This document shows positions 22,010-32,419 of a DNA stretch of 64,000 nt, one piece after another. The stretch comes from Batillaria attramentaria (taxonomy: Eukaryota; Mollusca; Gastropoda; Batillariidae). Location: positions 136,001-200,000 of the forward strand of contig JACVVK020000215.1 in NCBI GenBank assembly GCA_018292915.2, in the 5' to 3' direction. The notes beneath the pieces were generated by a model. That model searched no databases and was not told where the DNA came from. It saw only the letters and a list, made by a program, of their open reading frames with translations. The position numbers and the translations under genes were made by a program. Every line of letters begins with the position of its first letter. Position 1 is the stretch's first letter.

Positions 22010-22400
22010 TACAAAGACTATACCTCACTTTCTTTTCTCTTTTCAATTTGTGCATGAATATTATTTGATATATTTCTCTGTATTTGAGTTTTGCTATTTT
22101 TGATGAAACTCCATAACGATATGGAGCTGGTCTTGCCAAAGTACCATCAGCACATCACTGATGGTACTCTCCTGCTTCGTCTGGCTGCAGATGGTGCAAA
22201 CATTACAAAGCACGGAGACAGAATACAGTGTGTCATCAAAATCTTGGCAGATCGGGCACACCTCACACATGTGACTTCATCCCCTGATGATGAACTCACT
22301 CTCTTTTTCTTCATGGGTGTGTGAGTGAGTTCTCAGTATGCCCAAAGCTCAGGCCATGGCCAGATGGTGTGTCGGGTAATGTGATTTTGAATACTTTTGT
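22010..22400 (+). pseudogene. SAP-family gene, copy 2 (duplicated fragment with internal deletion)
   Basis: The stretch 22010-22324 is nearly identical to 25304-25616, including the signature LRLAADGANITKHGDRIQCV. It then joins directly to sequence matching 26038-26117 (CCCAAAGCTCAGGCCATGGC), so the roughly 0.4 kb that separates them in copy 3 is missing. A GTGAGTGAG word sits at the junction. The fragment ends by about 22400. Confidence 0.75.
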
Positions 22401-22716
22401 CTTATGCTTAAAATGCATTATCAGCTGGTAGGCAGTGAGACGGAGATCTCGTTCGTTTCAATCCGTGGACGGTATTACTAAAGTACATGATTTTTTATGA
22501 CACAGCTCATCAACACTTACTTTTTTGAAAACCGCAGAGATCTCACGTGTAACGATTCGCATTTTATAGAAATCATCAATTATAATCTGCCGAAATCGAG
22601 CTCTGTCGAAAACAAGGGAGACTACAACCGCTGAGTTGTGACAGCCGCGTTTGCGTCCCTTTGCTTGATTTCTGACCAATGAAAAAAAAAAAATCAGCCT
22701 TTGCTTCAGGGCGGAC

Positions 22717-23437
22717 TTGTCTGCATCCCTCTCGGCGGCGTCTACTGAAAGGGTACGTTGTGCCATTCATTTTAGTGCTACAAACGAAGATGAAGAGATT
22801 TGCGCCCTATCAGAGACAACTTTTAACAGAATTCTGGATTTTTCGAACAAGTGGAAGCGTCTTGTAGGTGCTCAAGGGGACGTGGCTCGCGAGTTGGTCG
22901 CTTCTTCAGAGTTATGTAGCAGTTTACAAGAGGCTGCTGACGCAGGCGTTGGATTCCACAAGCAGTGCTACAGCCGATTCACTGACTCAACCCGGTAAGT
23001 TTCCAATTGATAAAGTTTCTCATTGATATTGAAGAACAAAAGCCATGATGGCATGTAGCATTACAATTATAGACCGAAAATAACCTCTCTCTCTCCCATT
23101 AAGTTTTCTGTAACTACCGGCGGTAAACTGTGTGTTTTATAAATTGTATGAGCAGCATATACGTTTATTTATTTATGTCATTCTTTAACATTGTGCATTT
23201 TTATGTATTTTAGGCTTCGCAGAGTTGAAGGAAGAGAATCGAGGGATGGGTCTCTGTTGCACACAGAGACCGAGACTGAGGCACCACCTGCAAAGAGGTT
23301 GCGGAGCAGTGACACATTTGTGGCTGGAACTACCTCAAACGCAATCCTGCCAGCTGTTTGCATCTTCTGCAAGCGGGAACGCAAAGACATTCAAAACAAA
23401 CGTTCAAAGAAGTGGACACGGGAAAAACTATCAAAAA
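22717..23437 (+). CDS. N-terminal exons of the nuclease-like transposon family (22717-22994, 23214-23437)
   Basis: Exon 1 ends FHKQCYSRFTDSTR at a GTAAGT donor. Exon 2 follows a TTTTAG acceptor and reads LRRVEGRESRDGSLL, an Arg-rich APPAKRLR segment, then the Cys pair VCIFCKRERKDIQ and KKWTREKLSK, ending at GTGAGC. This Y-H-x2-C-Y/C-I-x-C pattern is the usual start of the large uncharacterised protein whose C-terminal half lies at 28688-30658. The two may be parts of one gene split by the SAP-family copy and LINEs, or separate copies. The start codon is unproven; the earliest in-frame Met is at 22717. Confidence 0.55.
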
Positions 23438-23499
23438 GTGAGCATATAAACAATCCGGTTCTCCTTAACGGGCAGGAACAAACCCCCAGACTTTGAATT

Positions 23500-23690
23500 G
23501 ATGTACGTAACGCAAGTGATAGCGAGAGTGAGTCCGGTTCTCTGTCGGAAGTTAGTGTAGATGAAGAAACGCTAGTAGCTGCCGATAGGGATGAGAAAGA
23601 ATTACCCCAACCCGTAAGATTAACGACAAAAACAGGAAGGGAAATACGGGCCCCTCTCAGCCCTGTAATCTGCATCTCGTGTCGGCACGA
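23500..23690 (+). other. Coding-like fragment, unassigned
   Basis: An open stretch reads DSESESGSLSEVSVDEETLV and then PQPVRLTTKTGREIRAPLSP. The second half resembles the Arg/Gly-rich ends of some LTR-retrotransposon polyproteins, but that is a weak impression. No boundaries seen. Confidence 0.25.
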
Positions 23691-23831
23691 TTTTATTTTA
23701 CAGTGGAGCTCAACGTAACGGATGCGGAACTGAGCAGCGCGTTGGTAGGGAAAGGAATCCGGCGCCACGACTACGGCGGATGATTCCGGCCAATCTACGA
23801 AGACACCAGCCCAGGCAGCACCAGCAGGGGA

Positions 23832-23941
23832 TGAGTGGGTGGGTGTGTTGACGTCCTTTTCCACCACATAAGGGTGATATCAAAGACGGGGAAACAATGA
23901 AAAAGCCAGCACAAATATTTGGCCCCAACCGGGATACGAAC
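23832..23941 (-). repeat. Arg-SINE, head-truncated, minus strand
   Basis: The family body (GACGTCCTTTTCCACCACAT, ATATTTGGCCCCAACCGGG) stops inside the tRNA-like head. The 10-bp direct repeat CCAGCAGGGG (23822-23831 and 23942-23951) flanks it, so this is a genuine 5'-truncated insertion. Confidence 0.85.
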
Positions 23942-23993
23942 CCAGCAGGGGGTGAGGAGTGGTGAGCAATCCCGCCCTCGCAACCCGCAGGAA

Positions 23994-24365
23994 GAGTGAG
24001 TGAGTGAGTTTTTAGGGCTTATAGCCGCGCAAGCCACCAAGACTAATTCGCGGCTGAGTGTGCCTGCACTACATGAAAAAAACAAAAATGTAACGTTGGA
24101 CAAAGGATGCCAACTGGTCTACGGGGCAATATAAACCTAGGACATGCAGGAGACGCTGCACCTTCATGCTAATTTCTCGAACTCCCGGTTACAAAAAAGC
24201 GTAGAAAACAAATGACAATTACAACTAGGTAAAACAAAGATAAATACTAAGCGCATATACAGCAAATATTGCAACTTATCATCTCCTAGGCGCAATAAAC
24301 CAGTTCGCAGCATATGCCCAACATCACTTATTCCTAACCACTGGTAGTGCAGACGTGAGTGAGAG
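23994..24365 (-). mobile_element. hp-B retroelement copy (372 bp) with 14-bp target duplication
   Basis: The copy runs from the GAGTGAGTGAGTGAG tail through the hairpin and body to CGTGAGTGAGAG. The perfect 14-bp repeat GCAACCCGCAGGAA (23980-23993 and 24366-24379) flanks it. The next hp-A LINE begins one base after the right repeat. Confidence 0.93.
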
Positions 24366-24379
24366 GCAACCCGCAGGAA

Positions 24380-25206
24380 AGTTAGTTAGTTAGTTAGTTA
24401 GGGCTTAACGCCGCGCAAGCAACAAAGACTATTTCGCGACTAAACCGAGTCCCTTCTTGCCAGGTTTTTTAAAACATAAAAAATGCTCAACTTAAAACAA
24501 GATGTAAATATATACTAAAACTTTGTGAGACTTAAAGGAGATCTATACGAGAGCAATTTCTTCCAGAGTGAGTGAGTGAGTTTTTAGGGCTTAAACTTGT
24601 TAAAGCCGCGCAAGCCTTTCTTCCAGATCTGTAATAAAAATTGAATGGACGGAGGTAAATGAAAGACCATGATTTATATCTTATAAAACAAGTTTGCTTC
24701 CTTCGGGAAATTAAAGATGTTGTCAGATGATCCCTGAACAACACCTTCAATGAATCAGCTGAATAATATTTTTCACGGATCTCGGTGAGATCCACCCACG
24801 AGAGTAAGAAATGGCTTACAGCAAAAGGCTCATCACACGGGACACACCAGGGGGGATCTTCCCCTTTCAAGAAATGTGAATACGTGATGTGGGTGTGCCC
24901 GATGTGAAGGCGACTAAGAGTGGTCTCCTCGCGCCGATTAAGTCGGCAGCGAGGGAGACTATCACAAATGCTTGGTAAGATCTTGAAAAGTTTGTTCTCC
25001 GGGAGGGGAAGCCCGCAGTAGAAGGCGACATGTGGGAAGGAGACAGGTGAGAGTCGGGCTGGGAAGAGCTCGTCTCCCACGCCAGCCGCGCCGCCCACGC
25101 TGAAGTCATCAGCAGCTGTGAACTGTGCAGACCTGACGTTCGAAGAACTCACGGAGGAACTAGAACGGACTCCACGCAACTAGTTGGTAAGCTGCCAGAG
25201 GCTCCC
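24380..25206 (-). mobile_element. hp-A LINE, 5'-truncated copy with C-terminal coding region
   Basis: The tail (GTTA)4, hairpin and 3' UTR run from 24380. On the minus strand upstream lies the C-terminal zinc-knuckle region: LHIGHTHITYSHFLKGEDPP, then C-x2-C as CVPCDEP followed by FAVSHFLLSWVDLTE. The expected final Cys (as in the 49.4-kb copy, HILISC) is Trp here. Further upstream lies ILPSICDSLPRC. This architecture is typical of I-superfamily-like LINEs that carry RNase H. Stop codons and a nested insert make it dead. Confidence 0.85.
24568..24616 (-). mobile_element. Hairpin-end micro-retrocopy (49 bp) nested in a LINE
   Basis: The insert starts GTGAGTGAGTGAGTTTTTAG, has an internal TTAAACTTGTTAAAG duplication and stops after one arm of the hairpin (GCCGCGCAAGCC). 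The 11-bp repeat TTTCTTCCAGA (24557-24567 and 24617-24627) flanks it. Net gain 60 bp. Confidence 0.9.
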
Positions 25207-26718
25207 GCAAGTTCCAGACTCAAAGCGGGCTCAGGATGACATCGAGATCAGGAAACAGCCAACGACAGTTTCAAGTCTCAGTGACGCTATCATGGTACTT
25301 CTGCCGTATAAATACAAAGACTATACCTCACTTTCTTTTCTCTTTTCAATTTTTCGAACATTATTCGATATATTTCTCTGTATTTGAGTTTTGCTATTTT
25401 TGATGAAACTCCATAATGATGTGGAGTTGGTCTTGCCAAAGTACCATCAGCACATCACTGATAGTACTCCCCTGCTTCGTCTGGCTGCAGATGGTGCAAA
25501 CATTACAAAGCACGGAGACAGAATACAGTGTGTCGTCAAAATCTTGGCAGATCGGGCACACCTCACACATGTGACTTCATCCCCTGATGATGAACTCACT
25601 CTTTTTCTTCATGGGTGAGTGTTAAGTTTCACCAACCTAATCCCCCCACCCCCTCCAATCTCTCGCTTTTTCTCTCTCTCTCTCTCACCAAGTAATTCAA
25701 ACAACAACAAAAAGTGAAAATCGATTTATTTAATATTGTGTATTTAAGAATGCATATGTGTATAAAAGTTCAAATATTGATTTCATTTCACAGGAAAAGA
25801 GTCTCGGGAGAACATGAGGTTGTGGGGATCGCCAACCTTTGGTGAGATTGTAGAGGCATGTGAAAATGGCCTGGACATAAATGACCACCATCTCTTAAGT
25901 CAACTGGTATAACTGTTTAACTGGAATAAAGTGGATACAGAGATGCACATGCGTGATCAAGACAACCCATAACAATGACAAGCCAGCCTGTGCTATGATT
26001 CTTTCAAAATACATACTGTTTAACTGTTTAATTTCAGCTTTCAATATGCCCAAAGCTCAAGCCATGGCCAGATGGTGTGTCAGGTAAGGTGATTTTGAAT
26101 ACTTTTGTCTTATGGACTCCCTTTTTTTCAGCATTCTCAACTGGGACTGGAGCACGATGAGTTTGCTGAAGGGGATCAACCCTGCCAACACCAGATTCTT
26201 TTACCTTTGGCGCGAGTGCAGCAAGGCACAGATCCGCGACTTTTCAAGTGTATTTTGCTTTTACAGCCTATGTCATTTGCAGGCCTTTTTAATGAGCCAC
26301 TGTCTAAATCAGTAAATGCAACAGTTCTGTTACGGGTGAGTGAGTGAGTGACACATACGCACACAGACATGAAAGCTGCTTTTTCTGCATATATGCAGAT
26401 CTATTATGCATTTCAATAAATGTTTTTTCGACAGTTCCACAATGGCCAGTCACGAGGTCGAAAGAGAACCAGACAGCCTGCCTGCAAACCACTGGTGTGG
26501 AGAACAGGAGAGGGTTCCAACATGAGGATCTCCTCCCCTGGATACCCTACTCTGATGTGCCTGACGAACTTCATGTGAGGTCAGAGGGGTACTTTGTGAT
26601 GATACAAGTGGACACAGCCAGAAGGGACCTGTTTTTCAGTCTGCTTAACAATTTCATGTGGCATGGGGTCAGAATTAAAGACCAACTAACTGACCTCACT
26701 GCTGCTGAGCTGAAAGAT

Positions 26719-27593
26719 GAGCGAGTGAGTGAGTTAGCTATTTAGGGCTTAACGCCGCGCAGGTTATTTAGTTAGTTATTTAGGGCTTAACGCCGCGCAC
26801 GCAACAAAGACTATTTCGCGGCTAAACCGGGTCCCGTTCTGCCAGGTTAACGCCGCGCAAGCAACAAAGGCTAATTCGCAGCTAATGAAAGTCCCTTTCG
26901 GCCAGGTCCTATAAAACATAAAAATTCCCACGTTAAAACCAGTTGTAATTGTATATTAAAAATCTATTGGGTTTAAAGGAAAAATATCTTTCAAGACTTA
27001 AAAAAGTGGAGTGGACACATGAGGTCAAGGTGAGTCTAAATATATCAGAGGATTATATTTCGTAAAAAAGGTTGACCTCTTTCAGGAAATTGAAGATGTT
27101 GTCGGGTGGAGGCATCCCTGAACAACACCTTCAATGAATCAACAGAATAGTGTTTTCCGCGGATCTCGGCGAGATCCATGCACGAGATTTAAAAATGACT
27201 AACATTGAATAGCTCATCACAGAGGACATACTGGGGGGGGGGGGGATCTTCCCCTTTCGGCAGATGGGAATGCGTGATGTGGGTGTGCCCAATGTGGAGC
27301 CTGCTAAGAACGGTCTACTCGCGCCGATTAGGTCGGCAGCGAGGAAGACTATCACAAATGCTGGGTAAAACTATGTACAGTTTGTTCTCCGGGAGGGCAG
27401 CCCATTGGGTCTGCCATTCCTTTTGAACAACTAAAGGTTTAAGATCACTGCAAGCCATGTGCACATCCTCCACAGGGCCATCGCGGTCAGCGTTCGGGGC
27501 CCCGTTAGAGCACCTGGTTCCTCGGGTGCCAACATGACCTGGGATACAGATAAAAACAGTGTCCTTGTTGTCGGCAATCAAGGATGCATGCAT
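26719..27593 (-). mobile_element. hp-A LINE composite with RNase H C-terminus, inserted in the SAP motif
   Basis: The 10-bp repeat GCTGAAAGAT (26709-26718 and 27594-27603) flanks 875 bp. The tail end is a pile of three hairpin units (near 26727, 26768 and 26850), suggesting nested or template-jumped ends. On the minus strand 27593-27315 reads DNKDTVFICIPGHVGTRG, the C-terminal RNase H motif (I-P-G-H-V-G-x-R-G), then QKEWQTQWAALPENKLY and the zinc-knuckle linker. RNase H next to the reverse transcriptase places it near I/Nimb/Ingi-type LINEs; the exact clade is not resolved. Confidence 0.85.
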
Positions 27594-27740
27594 GCTGAAA
27601 GATCAAATCCAGGCGCAACCTGCCCACGAAAGGGCTAAAGGCTGCCCTGCTCCAACGCCTAAAGGACCACATGGAGCCAGCTGAAAAGGTGGGACACTCT
27701 GTTTTAATCATATATTATTGCTTAGTCTGACAAGGTAGGA

Positions 27741-27798
27741 GTCAGTTAGTTATTTAGGGCTTAACGCCGCGCAAGCGACAAGGGCTAATTCGCGGCTA
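27741..27798 (-). mobile_element. Hairpin-only micro-retrocopy (58 bp)
   Basis: Tail GTCAGTTAGTTATTTAGG plus the complete stem-loop ending CGCGGCTA. The 14-bp repeat CTGACAAGGTAGGA (27727-27740 and 27799-27812) flanks it. Net gain 72 bp. The duplicated target contains AAG|GT. Confidence 0.93.
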
Positions 27799-28351
27799 CT
27801 GACAAGGTAGGACAGTGAAGAGGACTATGTAATCAGAGAATAGTTAGCTCCTTGTGTGAGTGATAAGGCAAAGTAGACAATTTGATATGTTTTCCTGGCG
27901 TAAGGTTTTGCAGTCCAATCTAGATATGTTTTCTCTTCTTCAGGTTAGCAGGAAAACGAAACTCATGACATTCGAAATGTCAGATTATGACGATGAAATG
28001 ATGTACAGAGAACCAGATGAAGACCATGTTGATGTCGATGAGCTCCAGGAGATCTGGAACAGGTTTGATGGCCTCATGGATGCTTTCAAGGCAGCACCAG
28101 GAACAGAGCATTACATGAGGTGATCAGTATTCCAAAAAAACTGTGGGTGTCTAGAAATCCACACAACTGAGCATATGATACTGATCAGTTTGTTAAACTG
28201 ACTGATTTTCACCGTGGCTACCTAAATTCACTGGCAGCTTGTGGGCGAGTACCGACAGCCTCGTCGCCCTGCGTGTCGACCCCGCTCCAACGACAACCAA
28301 AACCGGCTGCGACTAGATGGAAAAGACCATCTACCTGTACCTGGTGAAGGG

Positions 28352-28687
28352 AAGCTAGTTAGTTATTTAGGGTTTAACGCCGCGCAAGCAACAAAGGCTA
28401 ATTCGCAGCTAGCAAAAGTCCCTTTCTGCCAGGTCCTTTAAAACATAAAAGTTTCCATATTAAGACAAGATGTAAATATATACTAAAAATCTATTGGGTT
28501 TAAATGAGAGATATCCTTCAAGACTTAAAAACTGGGCAAACGAGGCCAATGCAAGTCATATTTAAACCAGATTATATTTTGTAGAAAAGGTTGACCTCTT
28601 TCAAAAAATTGAAGATGTTGTCAGGGGGGACATCCCTGAACAACACCTTCAATGAATCTACAGAATAGTGTTTTTCGCGGATCTCAT
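28352..28687 (-). mobile_element. hp-A LINE 3' end, 5'-truncated
   Basis: From the AGTTAGTTATTTAGGGTTTAA tail and hairpin to GTTTTTCGCGGATCTC, which is also where other copies pass from 3' UTR into the C-terminal codons (24.77, 27.16 and 52.49 kb). Right of it the nuclease-like gene frame begins. The duplication is not clear. Confidence 0.8.
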
Positions 28688-28996
28688 AGCACTTGACACT
28701 AAAGACATAATGCCAGAAGATGTGGTTCAAACAGTTTACAACATTGTCAGCTTGGGACAGAGTCAGTATGACACCCTCGTTCAGGACAGGCTAGCCACAG
28801 GATCAGCACTTCTCAGTGAAGGCATCAAAAAGAGTAAACTGCCCTCGTTCTCAAGGCCAGGTACAAAAGCAGCAAGCAACCAGAAGACAAGCATGAGTGC
28901 ATTGAAGGATGACTGTAATCTGTTTTCACGTCTGTACATAGCATGCCAGTCACGAGATGGAGACCTAGACAACTTTTTCAAGCATGAGAATCAGCC

Positions 28997-29097
28997 ATGT
29001 ATTTGTGTGTGCCATGGTTTTTTTCTTTTGTTTTTTTTTTTCGGAGGATGAATCCCAAAAAAAAAAAAAAAAAATTACATGGCACACACAAATACAT
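28997..29097. repeat. Perfect 20-bp inverted repeat around A/T tracts
   Basis: ATGTATTTGTGTGTGCCATG (28997-29016) and its exact reverse complement (29078-29097) enclose a T-rich tract, 15 bp of unique sequence and a run of about 19 As. It marks the junction where the nuclease-like gene gives way to LINE ORF1 sequence. Confidence 0.92.
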
Positions 29098-29219
29098 TTG
29101 CACGGAACCGCAAGAGAGTCAAACGCGTTGACTTCGAAGTTGACAGTGACTCAGAGACAGAAGCTCCTTGTCCTGCTTCCCAGTCCCAGCCACAGTCCCA
29201 GTCCCATTCTGAGTCCCAT

Positions 29220-29612
29220 TCTGTAGACACTTGGCCCCGTTTCCTGATTGTCCACTGCACCGCAGAGGGCAAGAAGGCTGCACGGCTACATCCCTTTCTT
29301 GTAGGGGAGACCCTACGAAGCTGCACTGGGAGGCCCGACGCCTCGCGGCTTCGTTCAGGAGACCTAGTCGAGTGCAAGCGGAAGGCACACTCCAGTAGTC
29401 TGCTGCAACTGAACAAAATCGGGGAGTACCCTGTTGTCGTTTCCCCCCACAGATCACTCAACACCTCTCGGGGAGTGATCCGTGATGAGGCCTTGGCAGA
29501 GTTGGGGCAGGCGGAGCTCATCCGCGCCCTGAAGTCTCAGGCAGTCACGCATGCGAAGGTGTTCAGGTCTGGCACGATCATTCTTACCTTTGAACTAGCT
29601 GCAAGAGATGTA
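29220..29612 (+). mobile_element. LINE ORF1 (gag-like) fragment fused in frame
   Basis: WPRFLIVHCTAEGKKAARLH, RLRSGDLVECKRKAHSSSLL, YPVVVSPHRSLNTSRGVIRD and a hydrophobic TIILTFELA form the RRM-like part of non-LTR retrotransposon ORF1, just upstream of the usual CCHC knuckles. The knuckles are absent: the frame passes straight into VTQTPSVDALVLDGAAV of the host transposon gene. Confidence 0.8.
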
Positions 29613-30658
29613 AAGGTTACACAAACACCATCAGTCGACGCACTTGTGTTGGATGGAGCAGCTGTAGTGCAAATGTTGCATCCAAAACTGTCAAAGACCT
29701 TTCGTGAGTATGCACAGTCTGTCTTCATGCCATACATTCTTCGTCAACTGGATCAGGTCTCCAGACTAGATGTTGTATGGGATGTGTACTTCGAAGACAG
29801 CCTGAAAGCAGCAACGAGAGCAAAGAGAGGTTCAGGCCAACGAAGGCGAGTGGTGGGTGAAGCTCTCATCCCCAGAAACTGGCAAGCTTTCCTTCGGCTT
29901 GACAAGAACAAGGAAGAACTTTTCGCCTTTCTTGGTCACGTTCTGGCAGACACTACTGTTCCCGGGAAACTCATCATCAGCACGTACAACAGCAATGTGC
30001 TTACATCCTCTGAAATCGATGTTTCAGAGTTGCAACCGTGCACACAAGAAAAAGCTGATGGACGAATGCTGTTGCATGCATGGCAGAAGGATTCTCCAAG
30101 GTGATGATCAGAACAACAGACACTGATGTAGTGATCCTGGCTATTGCGCATGCTGCCCAAATATCTGCTGCAGAATTCTGGATTGCGTTTGGGACTGGCA
30201 AACACTTTCGTCACATTTCAGTACATTCTATCTGCAGCAGGATTGGGGAAAGGGTGTCTAAAGCTTTACTTTACTTCCATGCCTTCACTGGTTGTGACAC
30301 AGTATCGTTTTTTGCTGGTCGGGGCAAAAAGACAGCATGGGAAATTTGGCGGACATTTCCCATGATCACTGAAGTCTTCTTCTCCTTGTCAAAAACACCA
30401 GCTGCTGTTGAGGATCACTGGATGACCAAACTTGAACGCTATGTTGTCCTGCTTTACGACAAGACCAGCACTCTCAGCTGTGTAAACTCCGCTCGGAAGG
30501 ACCTTTTCTCCAGATGCTGCCGTCTCCTGGAGAATATCCCCCCAACTGCTGCAGCCTTGAAGCAACATGTCCTCCGAGCTGCTTATCAGAGTGGATATGT
30601 GTGGGGGACATGCCTTGACAAATCTCCACCCCTTCCCTGTTCATCCCAGTGGGGATAG

Positions 30659-31720
30659 GAAAGGTACCAAGGAAAGGCACGTCAAGCTTCAGGCCCCATG
30701 GAGAAACAGCCATGGATTCTCCGGCATGTTGTTCTATCTCATGTCTTGTATTTGTGATGAAAATGCCCTGGACTTGGTTAATTTTTAGTAACTGTACTTC
30801 TAGGCTATGCTGTAGAGCATGTGTGTGCAGTTAGGAAATAGTAATTCCATGCGTCCAGAGTCTTTACCACTCTACTAACTTTGTGTTTAGATGTGACCCC
30901 GCACCCCTAATCTCTTCGAACTCTTGGCTATCCCTTCCCCACCCCTTGTGTTCGAGCTTTACGCACTGGCAACTAACACTGCCCAGGAGTCTTCTCCCAG
31001 GCGGGACTTGTGGCCTCTAAAGTAGCGTTAACGTGTTCTCGTGTTGTCTGTCGCTAGGCTCTGTGTTGGGGCAGGGTCAGGTAGGAATAGTGCTGGTTGT
31101 AGGTAGGCTCATCGTGTATTGGTAGGCGATAGGTTTTACGTACAGGTTAGTTGCCGCAGGGGCTGCAGCCGGGTTTCGTCCTTTCTTCATTAGATGCTTA
31201 GGAGTTAGAACGCGGAGGCGGAAGGTTTAATTGATACTGTGCCGGAATTTTATTGTTGGTAGTCCTTATTAGGTGTGTTATTCTGTTCGCTAATTACTCT
31301 TAGTGCTTACCATTCTAACTTTGATTCTCATGAACAGTGAACAATATATTTTTGTTCAAACGACCCCATGTTCCTTTTTTTATATAGTACTTTTCCGTCA
31401 GTTATTGGAGACTTGCTTTGTTGATTAAAACTTTATCCCCTTTATTCTCGGGAGTTTGTTTAATTCTTTTATTTCGTGTTGTTGTGTGTGTTGTGTTGGT
31501 GTCTACCGCCGTCCTGACAAACAGCATTCAGGCACCAGCATAGCGGACACAGCACGCGACAACATCAAACGTAATCCATAGAATTATAGCAGGCGGCACT
31601 ACATATTAACATTATATCATTCCCCTATCATAACCCCCACCTCCACCCCCCCCCCCACCTACCCATCCGTTCCGTTCGGTAACCATGTCATGCCACCGGT
31701 AGTGATCATGACGTCTTATG
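30659..31720. other. No gene recognised
   Basis: Probable 3' flank of the nuclease-like gene. T-rich and GTTGTGTG-rich stretches; a C run at 31650-31662. No domain, repeat family or tRNA-like head seen. Confidence 0.4.
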
Positions 31721-31729
31721 TTTTTGTTA

Positions 31730-32418
31730 ATATCTTGGCTACCACGTGTTCTGCTTGTCATGGATCTAAACTTAGAAGTGTTTTAACACGAACATTAAAC
31801 ATAAAGTGCCGATCAAAGATCTCAGAGGACGAAACGGCTAAGATTTTTCACAGTTTCTGGAAACTGGGTTGTCTTATGCAGCAGAGGCAGTTTTTGTGCA
31901 AGACAGTAAAGAAAATAGAGAAAAAAAGCACACGTCAGCTTCAAGGAGAAGTTTCACGTATGAGTACTGCCTGCACGTTGATGGAAAGATAGTTCCAGTC
32001 TGCAAGAAGATGGTAAGCAAAGGGGCAACGCAAAGGACACTGAAAAGGACCAAATTAGAAAGCACATCAACAGCTTTCCAAGAGTGGAAAGTCATTATGC
32101 AAGAAAAGACACGACCAGAGTATTTGGGAAGTTCGCTTAGTTTGCAAACAATGCATGCTTTGTATATGGAAAAACGGAAAAAGGAAGGATGTCAAACACC
32201 TGCCTGCGAAACCACCTACAGGAATGTGTTCAATCGTGAATTTAATATCAGCTTCCAGAAACGAATGAAGGACAGGTGTGATGTCTGTGCTGCCCATGAT
32301 AACGGATATTTTAGCGACTATCATAGAGAGAGATGGCATGTTCACAAGGCAGAAAAAGACATGTTTGCCTCACAATGTACCAAAGAAAGAACATTTCCTT
32401 GGACCTCTTCCGAGAGGA
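31730..32418 (+). pseudogene. CAGQN-type transposase-like gene, copy 2 (N-terminal part)
   Basis: Frame one reads LNIKCRSKISEDETAKIFHS and FWKLGCLMQQRQFLCKTVKK. A frameshift near 31920 moves to SRRSFTYEYCLHVDGKIVPV, CKKMVSKG and NVFNREFNISFQKRMKDRCD with VCAAHD. These correspond in order to CRYKCTDKISEE, FYELNSYERQKDFV, HRVCKNFF and NYSFHQPKKDQCVTC of the 18-kb copy. A LINE at 32420 ends it before the CAGQN domain. Confidence 0.7.
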
Positions 32419-32419
32419 G

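Larger units (their letters stand above)
25230..28350 (+). pseudogene. SAP-family gene, copy 3 (fullest), interrupted by LINE and micro-copy
   Basis: Recognisable exons are 25413-25613 (RLAADGANITKHGDRIQCVV), 25794-25906 (GKESRENMRLWGSPTFGEIV), 26038-26083, 26132-26249 (MSLLKGINPANTRFFYLWRE) and 26435-27670. The last reads WPVTRS...VPDELHVR, then LTAAELKD, a LINE, and NLPTKGLKAALLQRLKDHME. The final two pieces together form a SAP motif, a roughly 35-residue helix-extension-helix DNA-binding module. After GTGGGA at about 27688, exon 27944-28119 is acidic (DYDDEMMYREPDEDHVDVDE), and 28228-28350 is basic. A frameshift inside the SAP motif and a possible one at 26132 indicate decay. Likely a DNA-binding protein of a transposon; no catalytic motif seen. 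Confidence 0.6.
28688..30658 (+). pseudogene. Nuclease-like transposon gene (acidic-motif family), chimeric with LINE ORF1 and frameshifted
   Basis: The N-part 28688-29000 reads LIALDTKDIMPEDVVQTVYN, LFSRLYIACQSRDGDLDNFF and KHENQP. It then breaks into a hairpin and a LINE ORF1-like segment (about 29220-29610), and resumes in the same frame: DALVLDGAAVVQMLHPKLSK, DVVWDVYFEDSLKA and CTQEKADGRMLLHA. A frameshift near 30077 leads to KVMIRTTDTDVVILAIAHAA and FHAFTGCDTVSFFAGRGKKT, ending QWG with stop at 30656-30658. The spacing of E-x-A-D, D-T-D and G-C-D resembles the acidic clusters of XPG/FEN1-type nucleases; that is my inference. Without the frameshift the second half would be long and well preserved, so decay is recent. 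Confidence 0.7.

Noticed and set aside
29075..29521. 148-codon minus-strand frame
   Set aside because: Shadow of the plus-strand LINE ORF1 chimera; no domain.
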